Assembly: GCA_965369635.1 (NCBI GenBank)
Contig: CBDURC010000034.1
Location: 1 to 17,087, forward strand
DNA length: 17,087 bases
Source of the DNA: UBA3071 sp965369635
Lineage (GTDB): Bacteria; Chloroflexota; Anaerolineae; UBA3071
Reading direction: 5' to 3'
Under the pieces are notes generated by a model. That model ran no database searches and was not told the origin of the DNA. It worked only from the letters and a program-made list of their open reading frames with translations. Below are positions 7,657 to 13,444 of this stretch, piece by piece. The position numbers and the translations under genes were made by a program. Position 1 is the first letter of the stretch. Each line of letters begins with the position of its first letter.

Positions 7657-9409
7657 ACTCGTACCGCGAGAAGATTCTACTGTAGTCAGCACTCCGCTCC
7701 ATCAACTCCTCGTGCGTTCCCTGATCCACCAACTTGCCCCGGCGCAGAACCAGAATGCGGTCAGCCCAGCGGATCTGGCTGAGCCGGTGGGTGATGATGA
7801 AGGTGGTGCGCTCGCTGCTGATGCGCCGCATGGCCTGTTGGATTTGGTCTTCGGTGGCGCTGTCAATGGCGCTGGTGCTGTCGTCCAAGATAAGAATGCG
7901 AGGATTGGTGAGGAAAGCGCGAGCGATAGCGATGCGTTGGCGCTGCCCGCCAGAGAGGGTCACGCCCCGCTCTCCTACCTCGGTGTCGTAGCCCTCGCTG
8001 AAGCTGGTGATGAACTCGTGAGCCTGGGCCTCGCGAGCCGCCTGCTCAATGGCTTCTTGGCCAGGGTCGGCGCGGCCAAAGGCGATGTTTTCGGCCAGGG
8101 TGCGGGAGAAAAGAAACACATCCTGCTCAATGGTGGAGATCTGCGAGCGAAGCGATTCGAGGTTCCAGTCGCGCACATCCACGCCGTCTACCAGCACCCG
8201 GCCCTGGTTGGTATCGAAGATGCGGTTGATGAGCTGGGTGAGTGTCGTCTTGCCGGAGCCTGTCTGGCCCACGATGGCGATGGTCTCTCCTGGCTGGGCG
8301 GCAAAGCTGACGTTGTCCAGCATCGGCCTGCCATTGTAGCTGAAGCTGACGTTCTCGAAGACCACTTCCCCTTGGATCGGCCGAGCGACACCCTCCTCGT
8401 TCTCGTCCAGCTCCGTTTCCGTGTTGATCATTTCCAGGATCCGCTCGGCGCCAGCCACGCCCAACTGCACCAGGTTGAAGGAGAAAATGGAGATGAACGT
8501 GGGGAAGCGAAGCGTGCCCATTAGCCCCATGAAGGTCACCACCTGGCCCAGGGTGACGCTGTCTGCCCGCCAGAGCAGCATGGCGTGCAGAAAACCAGCA
8601 GCCCAGGCCAGGCTGAAGGCCAGCATCGGCAGGTAGCGGGCCTGGATTTCTCCCTGTTGCACGAAGTAGTCGCGGAACTGGCGGGCGTTGCGGGCGAATC
8701 TCGCCCATTCGTGTTTCTCCTGGGCGTTGGCTTTGACGACCTCAATGCCGGCGATGGCCTCTGCCAGCCCGGCGTTCATCGTCCCGAACTGCTGCCGTTG
8801 GGCTATGCTGACTGGTTTGAGCCGTCGGTTGTAATCGGCTACGGTGAGGGCGAGCAGGGCGACGAAGATGGACGGGACAAGCAGCAGCCGTGGCTCCATT
8901 TGGCCGATCAAGACGATGGGCACGATGACAGCCATTACCGAATCGGTGATCAGCATCAGGCCAGGGCTGAACATCAGGTTGAGTGCGCGCACGTCATTGG
9001 TGGCGCGGGCCATGATGTCGCCGATCCGTTGGCGACTGTGGAAGGTCTGGCTCTTGCCCAGCAGGCTGGCGTAGAGCTCATCGCGCGCGTCCCGCTCAAT
9101 GCGCTGAGCCAGAAACTCGACGGAGAAATTGCGGATCAATCCCGTCAAGCTTTGCAGGGCAGCCGCTCCAAGCACGCCCAGCGCAAGCATCAGCAACTGG
9201 GTCGTTTGCCAACCGGACGTGGTGATAACGTCGAATGCCTGGCCGATGAAGATCTGACGGTAACTGTAGCCCAGGTTGTTCAGGATGGCTCCCAGGATCA
9301 CTCCCAGCGGGAAAACGGGATAGCGTATCAGGTGGGAGATGATCCAACGCACCGGCCCGGACCGATTGTACGGATATTCGTTTTCCAGCCGGAATTCTCT
9401 TTTGGTCAC
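7655..9409 (-). CDS. ABC exporter half-transporter with degenerate Walker B (BmrC-like)
   Basis: A 584-residue half-transporter with six predicted membrane helices (about 25-320) and an ATP-binding domain: Walker A GQTGSGKTT (381-389), canonical signature LSGGQRQ (485-491), Walker B RILILDDSTSAID in which the catalytic Glu is replaced by Asp510, and H-loop ITHRLSQ. Asp in place of Glu, together with the altered LSMGQRQ signature of the partner at 5343-7178, is the pattern of heterodimeric exporters with one catalytically weak ATP site (BmrC/BmrD, TM287/288). The GTG start at 9409 is seven bases after AAGG; a TTG three bases upstream is an alternative. Substrate is unknown. Confidence 0.94.
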   Translation of the reverse strand: MTKREFRLENEYPYNRSGPVRWIISHLIRYPVFPLGVILGAILNNLGYSYRQIFIGQAFDVITTSGWQTTQLLMLALGVLGAAALQSLTGLIRNFSVEFLAQRIERDARDELYASLLGKSQTFHSRQRIGDIMARATNDVRALNLMFSPGLMLITDSVMAVIVPIVLIGQMEPRLLLVPSIFVALLALTVADYNRRLKPVSIAQRQQFGTMNAGLAEAIAGIEVVKANAQEKHEWARFARNARQFRDYFVQQGEIQARYLPMLAFSLAWAAGFLHAMLLWRADSVTLGQVVTFMGLMGTLRFPTFISIFSFNLVQLGVAGAERILEMINTETELDENEEGVARPIQGEVVFENVSFSYNGRPMLDNVSFAAQPGETIAIVGQTGSGKTTLTQLINRIFDTNQGRVLVDGVDVRDWNLESLRSQISTIEQDVFLFSRTLAENIAFGRADPGQEAIEQAAREAQAHEFITSFSEGYDTEVGERGVTLSGGQRQRIAIARAFLTNPRILILDDSTSAIDSATEDQIQQAMRRISSERTTFIITHRLSQIRWADRILVLRRGKLVDQGTHEELMERSADYSRIFSRYE

Positions 9410-9437
9410 CAAGTCACCTTCTTGACCATGGACGTTT

Positions 9438-9461
9438 CAGCTTGAAGTCTGCAGCAAGCTG
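9438..9461. repeat. Short inverted repeat in ABC-Nudix gap
   Basis: CAGCTTG (9438-9444) and CAAGCTG (9455-9461) are perfect 7-base inverted copies in the 79-base gap between the second Nudix gene and the ABC gene. It could form a small hairpin in the transcript. No T-tract follows, so it does not look like a terminator; it may be a degenerate member of the short-word repeats of this region. Confidence 0.4.
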
Positions 9462-9488
9462 CGGCATCGGGTGCTTCCGCGGATAAGC

Positions 9489-9905
9489 TCAAGACGCTGA
9501 CGAGAGATACCTCTCAATCGTTCGCTTGGTGTAAGCATCCATCAGCAGGTTCAGCGCATCTTCTGGTGCTATCCACACATACTCCTGCGCTTCTGAGTTC
9601 AATCTTACCTCTGTGGAGTCGCTCTTGCAGGCATAGTCGAAGAAGATGAAGTGTCGCCTCTTCCAGAAGGCATCATCGTAGATGAACTCCTGAAACAAGA
9701 CGAGCTCAATGTCATGGACGTCCAGGCCCGTCTCTTCCTTGATCTCTCTCACCAACGCCTCTTCCAGCGTCTCTCCTAACTCGACATGACCACCCGGCAC
9801 TACATACTTGTGCTTCCACTTGTGCGATTTCAGAAGGAGCAGTTCCCCTTCTGGATTGAAGATCAGTGCCCCCACTGTAGGTTCTGGGTACTGTTGTTCT
9901 GTCAT
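9489..9905 (-). CDS. Nudix hydrolase (MutT-like)
   Basis: A 138-residue single-domain Nudix hydrolase, which would cleave a nucleoside-diphosphate linked substrate using Mg2+. The Nudix box is perfect: G39 HVELG E45, seven residues, then REIKEETGL (to 61), preceded by YVVPGG. The C-terminal YVWIAPEDALNL segment is typical of the fold. I chose ATG 9905; an upstream in-frame TTG at 9914 adds MNR. No strong Shine-Dalgarno is visible for either. Substrate cannot be assigned. It lies between hypE and the ABC exporter, after an inverted repeat in the hypE-Nudix gap. Confidence 0.92.
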   Translation of the reverse strand: MTEQQYPEPTVGALIFNPEGELLLLKSHKWKHKYVVPGGHVELGETLEEALVREIKEETGLDVHDIELVLFQEFIYDDAFWKRRHFIFFDYACKSDSTEVRLNSEAQEYVWIAPEDALNLLMDAYTKRTIERYLSSAS

Positions 9906-9923
9906 ACGATTCAACCCATTTTC

Positions 9924-9982
9924 ACCACAGATTACACGGATTCCACTGATCTTTGCTTCGGGAATGGTGTGAAATCCGTGGT
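9924..9982. repeat. Inverted repeat, ACCACGGATT words
   Basis: Arms 9924-9937 (ACCACAGATTACAC) and 9969-9982 (inverse of ACCACGGATTTCAC) match at 12 of 14 positions and enclose 31 bases. It occupies the gap between the hypE stop (9993) and the Nudix start, and shares the CGGATT word with the element at 3337-3426. It could act as a hairpin in the hyp transcript. Confidence 0.6.
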
Positions 9983-9992
9983 TGCGGTGCGC

Positions 9993-11036
9993 TCAGCAGA
10001 TGCGCGGCAACTGGTCGCCTACCAGCATGTCCAGGATGCGGCGGGCGCCCAGCGCGGTGCGCAGCACGACACGGCCTGCGTGTTCATCCTTCACCGCGCC
10101 GATGATCGTCGCTTCCCGCCCGTACTCGTGGGCGCGCATGGCCGCCAGCGTTGTTTCGGCCGCCTCGGGGGCCACAAAGGCCACCAGCTTGCCCTCGTTG
10201 GCCACATACAGCGGATCGAGGCCCAGCATCTCGCAGGCGGCGCGTACGGCGTCCCGCACGGGGATGGCATCCTCATGAACCTCGATGCCCACGCCCGACT
10301 TGCCGGCCACCTCGTTCAGCGTCGTCGCCAGGCCGCCCCGCGTGGGATCGCGCAAGCAGTGGATGGCTCCGGGTGCTACCTCCAGCATGGCGGCCACCAA
10401 CCCATGCAGTGGTGCGCAGTCGCTCTCCAGCGGCGAGGAGAAGCGCAGCCCCTCCCGCTGGCTCATGATGGTCATGCCGTGATCGCCAAGGGTGCCGCTG
10501 AGGATCACCACGTCGCTCGGTCGCACTCGGTCGCTGCCCAACTCCACGCCGACAGGCACCACGCCCACCCCCGTCGTGTTGATGAATAGCTTGTCCGCCT
10601 TGCCGTGATCCACCACCTTCGTGTCCCCGGTCACGATCTGCACGCCGGCGTCCTCTGCGGTCTTGGCCATCGAGGCCACCACCTGCTCCAACTCAGCCAG
10701 CGGCAGCCCCTCTTCGAGAATGAACCCCGCGCTGAGGTACAGCGGCGTGGCACCGCTCATGGCCAGATCGTTGACCGTGCCGCACACGGCCAGCTTGCCG
10801 ATGTCGCCGCCGGGGAAGAAGATCGGGCTGACGACGTAGGAATCGGTTGTGAAGGCCAGTTTCGGATCGGCTGAACGTGAGACGCTAAACGTGAAACGTG
10901 AAACAGGGATGGTCGCCGCATCGTCAAGCCGCGCCAGAATCGGATTGTCAAAATGGCGCAGAAACAGCCGCTCCACCAGTTCGTGGCTCATTTCGCCACC
11001 TGAACCGTGGGCGAGCAGGACTATGTCGTTATCCAT
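9993..11036 (-). CDS. hypE: Carbamoyl dehydratase HypE ([NiFe] hydrogenase maturation)
   Basis: A 347-residue HypE, which takes the carbamoyl group from HypF on its C-terminal Cys and dehydrates it with ATP to a thiocyanate, donating cyanide to the active-site iron on HypC-HypD. Visible: N-terminal LLAHGSGGEMSHELVERLF, the PurM/AIRS-type FTTDSYVVSPIFFPGGDIGKLAVCGTVND, the RDPTRGGLATTLNE segment, and the essential C-terminal PRIC. ATG 11036 is preferred because GGAGG lies eight bases before it; an ATG six bases upstream has no spacing. Residues about 45-55 are encoded by a heptamer array and are absent from the homologues I remember. Upstream lies an antitoxin relic with a good promoter, which may drive this gene separately from hypA-D. 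Confidence 0.96.
   Translation of the reverse strand: MDNDIVLLAHGSGGEMSHELVERLFLRHFDNPILARLDDAATIPVSRFTFSVSRSADPKLAFTTDSYVVSPIFFPGGDIGKLAVCGTVNDLAMSGATPLYLSAGFILEEGLPLAELEQVVASMAKTAEDAGVQIVTGDTKVVDHGKADKLFINTTGVGVVPVGVELGSDRVRPSDVVILSGTLGDHGMTIMSQREGLRFSSPLESDCAPLHGLVAAMLEVAPGAIHCLRDPTRGGLATTLNEVAGKSGVGIEVHEDAIPVRDAVRAACEMLGLDPLYVANEGKLVAFVAPEAAETTLAAMRAHEYGREATIIGAVKDEHAGRVVLRTALGARRILDMLVGDQLPRIC
10874..10904. repeat. Heptamer array inside hypE (AACGTGA words)
   Basis: AACGTGA at 10874, 10888 and 10895, with the variant GACGCTA between the first two and a partial unit after the last, all in one 7-base phase. It lies within the hypE coding frame and encodes the stretch VSRFTFSVSRS before the conserved LAFTTDS motif. 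The frame stays open across it. Confidence 0.82.
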
Positions 11037-11067
11037 GACCATCTCCTCCCATGTCCAGCGAATGGAG

Positions 11068-11256
11068 CTATCGTCTCTGGACCAAGTCGTGGAGCAGCTT
11101 GTAGGTTGCCGCGCGGAAGCCGCCCAGGATATGATGAGCTTCCTGGGTGGTGAAGATGGGCTTTCTATGCCCGGCGAGGGGTGTCAGCAGGTGGGAACTC
11201 CGCTTTCCCAATCCGACAGCGGCCGTGCTATGCCGTGTGTTTATCCTTACTCTCAA
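11068..11256 (-). pseudogene. Relic of AbiEi-like antitoxin (N-terminal winged-helix fragment)
   Basis: A 62-residue open frame from TTG 11256 whose PIFTTQEAHHILGGFRAATYKLLHDLVQRR resembles the N-terminal winged-helix domain of AbiEi-type (type IV toxin-antitoxin) antitoxins. It ends at TAG exactly where those proteins usually have Trp (TGG), and the frame beyond the stop continues LHSLDMG, as in the family pattern xLxRLxRG, before hypE begins. This suggests a nonsense change followed by truncation. The catalytic antitoxin region and the toxin are missing. A promoter and palindromic operator lie immediately upstream. The family match is from memory and the fragment is short, so it could also be a chance frame. 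Confidence 0.42.
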
Positions 11257-11291
11257 GTAAGGACTATAACATGGAACGGACCGCCGGGCAA
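11245..11291 (-). promoter_or_regulatory. Sigma-70-like promoter with adjacent palindromic operator
   Basis: On the minus strand: TTGCCC (-35, 11286-11291), a 17-base spacer, TATAGT (-10, 11263-11268), then directly a palindrome CCTTACT-TGAG-AGTAAGG (11245-11262) covering the expected start of transcription. Perfect spacing and a 7-base-pair palindrome at this position fit a repressor-controlled promoter. It would have belonged to the antitoxin relic and now reads into hypE. Whether any repressor still binds is unknown. Confidence 0.55.
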
Positions 11292-11349
11292 GTCACTGCT
11301 TGCGACGCCAGGGTGCAGAGATGTTCAGCTTGCTTCCGCAACGGGGTGA

Positions 11350-11866
11350 TCATTCCCGGAGGCAAGATCTCTTCCATGCCTGTATCGCCTGGTCGTGTCC
11401 GCCGCCGGCCAGGGCTTGCGGCAGGTCCTCCGGGCAGAAGTAGGCCAACGCCTCAACCTCTGTCCCGTCGCTGCTCAGTTCTCCGCCGATCACCGTGGCG
11501 CGGTATACGATCTGGATGCCATTGCCTCGCCAGTCGTCGTCGCAAGAAAATGAAAAAGATGCCGAAGATACCACCGATGGCAACCTCCAACCCGGTCTCC
11601 TCTTTCGCTTCCCGCACCGCCGTCTGCTTAGGCGCTTCGTCATGTTCGCAGTAGCCTGCGGGGAGACACCAGGTACCAGGGAAGGCCAACGCACCGGCGC
11701 CGCGGCGCATGAGCAGTACGTCCCCATCCCGTTCGACGATGACGCCCGCTCCAACCTTCAACTGCCGGTAGAATGGTACATGGCCACACGATTCACAGAC
11801 ACGGCGGGTCCGTCCTTCCATGAGCTTTTGGCTCAGACGGTGGCCGCAACGAGAACAGAACTTCAT
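11350..11866 (-). pseudogene. Zinc-ribbon Nudix hydrolase, interrupted by a frameshift
   Basis: An ADP-ribose-pyrophosphatase-like Nudix protein with an N-terminal zinc ribbon (C4SRC7, C24ESC27) and a perfect Nudix box, G71 YCEHD E, seven residues, REAKEETGL (to 93). Its ATG at 11866 overlaps the hypD stop as ATGA, so it is translationally coupled to hypD. After about residue 105 the frame is lost: the continuation (CDDDWRGNGIQIVYRA... to the stop at 11350) is in another frame. Removing one base from the A5 run at 11553-11557 restores a smooth IFGIFSFSCDDDWRGNG and a 171-residue protein. This is either a real inactivating indel, a homopolymer sequencing error, or frameshifting; I cannot tell which. 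The Nudix box lies before the break. Confidence 0.85.
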
Positions 11867-12954
11867 GCCAATGCTCTTCCATACCTGAACCACGCTGCGC
11901 AGGCTCCCTCGGTGGAGACCATGCAGGGGCCAACGGGATGGGCAGGAGTGCAAACGCCGCGGAAGAGAGGGCAATCAGTCGGTTCGGCGACGCCCCGCAG
12001 CAGGTCGCCGCAGCGGCAGCCTTTGTGCTCGCGGGTCGGGCCAGGATCAACGGGGAAGGCGAGTGCCGCATTGAAACGGCCGTACTCGGGGCGCAGCGCC
12101 AATCCGCTGGCAGGGACGCGGCCCAGCCCTCGCCAGTCTGCTTCGCTCACCTCGAAGATGCGATACACAATGTCCAGCGCCCGTTGATTCCCCTCCGGGC
12201 GGACGCAGCGCGAGTATGTGTTGGCCACCGCTGCCTGCCCGTCCTCCGCCATTTCCACCAACGCAGCCACAGCCCGCAGGATGTCCAGCGGCTCGAAGCC
12301 GGCCACCGCGCAGGGGACACCGTACTCCCGAGGCAGAAACTCCCAGGCCTCGCTGCCGATGATCGTGGTCACGTGACCGGGGCCGATGATCCCGGCCAGG
12401 TTGACCTCGCCCGCGTCGAGGATGGCGCGGGTGGCTGGCGGGGTCAGCTTGTGCAGTGAGAGGACGTAGAAGTTGTCTAGCCCCTCGGCGTCCGCTTGCA
12501 GGACGGTGGCCGCTACAGTGGGCACCGTGGTCTCGAAGCCAATGCCCAGGAAGATGACCGCTCGGTCAGGCTGCTCGCGGGCCATCTGCAGTGCATCCAG
12601 CGTGGAGTAGACCACCCGCACGTCAGCACCCTTGGCCTTGGCCGTCTGCAGGGAGCTGTTGCTGCCGGGCACCCTGAGCATGTCGCCGAAGGTGGTCAGG
12701 ATCACGTCGGGCAACATGGCCAGGGCGATGGCGCGGTCCAGGTCAGCATTGGCAGTGACACAGACGGGGCAGCCGGGGCCGGAACGTAGCTTCACCGTGG
12801 GCGGCAGCATCTGCCGCAGGCCGTGGCGGAAGATGGCATGGGTGTGCCCGCCGCAGAACTCCATGAACTGCATCGAGCGGGTCGAGCGGGCCTCGATGCT
12901 CGCCAGCAGGTTTCGTGCCAATTTTGGGTCGCGGAACTCGTCGATGTATTTCAT
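11863..12954 (-). CDS. hypD: HypD, Fe-S scaffold for Fe(CN)2CO assembly
   Basis: A 363-residue HypD. With HypC it holds the iron while cyanide and CO ligands are attached during [NiFe] hydrogenase maturation. Diagnostic motifs: FCGGHTH (Cys34), GPGCPVCVT (Cys62, Cys65), GFETTVP, IIGPGHVTTIIG, RPEGNQRALD, and the C-terminal [4Fe-4S] cysteine set in HKGCRCGDLL, TDCPLFRGVCTP and GPCMVSTEGACAAW. Length is normal for the family. ATG at 12954. The stop overlaps the start of the zinc-ribbon Nudix gene by 4 bases. The gap to hypC contains a heptamer array and inverted repeat. Confidence 0.97.
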   Translation of the reverse strand: MKYIDEFRDPKLARNLLASIEARSTRSMQFMEFCGGHTHAIFRHGLRQMLPPTVKLRSGPGCPVCVTANADLDRAIALAMLPDVILTTFGDMLRVPGSNSSLQTAKAKGADVRVVYSTLDALQMAREQPDRAVIFLGIGFETTVPTVAATVLQADAEGLDNFYVLSLHKLTPPATRAILDAGEVNLAGIIGPGHVTTIIGSEAWEFLPREYGVPCAVAGFEPLDILRAVAALVEMAEDGQAAVANTYSRCVRPEGNQRALDIVYRIFEVSEADWRGLGRVPASGLALRPEYGRFNAALAFPVDPGPTREHKGCRCGDLLRGVAEPTDCPLFRGVCTPAHPVGPCMVSTEGACAAWFRYGRALA

Positions 12955-13021
12955 AGGCTACTCTCAGCCGAGATGGTGGGGAGTACTTGCAAAGAGCACT
13001 CTCTTGTTGCCATCAGACAAA

Positions 13022-13086
13022 GGACGAACGACCAATGACCGACGACGAACGTTGACTACCCTCGTCTTTCGTCGACGGTCGTTGGT
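13022..13086. repeat. Heptamer array and inverted repeat spanning hypC-hypD gap and hypC 3' end
   Basis: Units GGACGAA, CGACCAA, TGACCGA, CGACGAA, CGTTGAC run in one 7-base phase from 13022 to 13056. Bases 13031-13051 and 13066-13086 are inverted copies matching at 18 of 21 positions around a 14-base loop. The right arm lies in hypC coding sequence and the hypC stop codon is in the loop, so the repeat supplies the end of HypC. Confidence 0.8.
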
Positions 13087-13331
13087 ACCATTTCGGCTGC
13101 AATCGTCTTCTCATCGTAGAACTCGGCCAGCTCTCTCAACAGCCGCAGCGTCTCTTGCGCCTCTTCTTCGTCCACGATGCCAATGGCAAAGCCGGTATGC
13201 ACTAGCACGTAGTCGCCCAGCTTGGCGTCGGGCGTCAGGGCGATGCTGATGGTGCGCTCAACCCCGCCGATTTCGGCCCGGGCGTAGGTCCCTTCGATGG
13301 ATGTGATCAATGTTGGTATGGCTAAACACAT
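13056..13331 (-). CDS. hypC: HypC, hydrogenase maturation chaperone
   Basis: A 91-residue HypC/HupF-family protein. It begins MCLAIP with the essential Cys2 that binds iron together with HypD and then the hydrogenase large-subunit precursor. Further conserved: GDYVLVHTGFAIGIVDEEEA, followed by the LRLLREL helix. The last residues (about 82-91, ending TTVDERRG) come from an inverted repeat and are not part of the conserved family core, making the protein slightly long. ATG at 13331; a weak GAAG precedes it. It lies between hypF and hypD. Confidence 0.96.
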   Translation of the reverse strand: MCLAIPTLITSIEGTYARAEIGGVERTISIALTPDAKLGDYVLVHTGFAIGIVDEEEAQETLRLLRELAEFYDEKTIAAEMVPTTVDERRG

Positions 13332-13358
13332 AGTTCTTCACGCTCTTTCTTGATGGCG

Positions 13359-13378
13359 AGCCCCGTGTGGGACGGGGC
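13359..13378. repeat. Hairpin repeat, copy 1 (hypF-hypC gap)
   Basis: AGCCCCGTGTGGGACGGGGC forms a perfect 7-base-pair stem (GCCCCGT/ACGGGGC) with a GTGGG loop. The same 20 bases occur on the opposite strand at 15632-15651 inside hypF. No T-tract follows on either strand, so it is a dispersed repeat rather than a terminator. Confidence 0.75.
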
Positions 13379-13379
13379 G

Positions 13380-13419
13380 AGGAGTTACACTCCCGAACAA
13401 TGGCGGGAGTGCAACTCCT
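13380..13419. repeat. Double palindrome hairpin in hypF-hypC gap
   Basis: Arms 13380-13395 (AGGAGTTACACTCCCG) and 13404-13419 are inverted copies matching at 15 of 16 positions around an 8-base loop. Each arm is itself nearly palindromic (GGAGT-3-ACTCC), so alternative small hairpins are possible. It is adjacent to the other hairpin at 13360-13378. No U-run follows on the transcribed strand; a role in RNA stability or processing between hypF and hypC is only a guess. Confidence 0.75.
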
Positions 13420-13444
13420 TCATACATACATATGGGGGATTCCT

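Noticed and set aside
7463..9445. Two long plus-strand open frames (353 and 286 codons) at 7463-8524 and 8585-9445
   Set aside because: They are antisense to the ABC gene with intact Walker and signature motifs; typical shadows in GC-rich coding DNA.
13360..13419. Terminator between hypF and hypC
   Set aside because: Two strong hairpins are present but neither is followed by a T-run on the transcribed strand, and one is a dispersed repeat.
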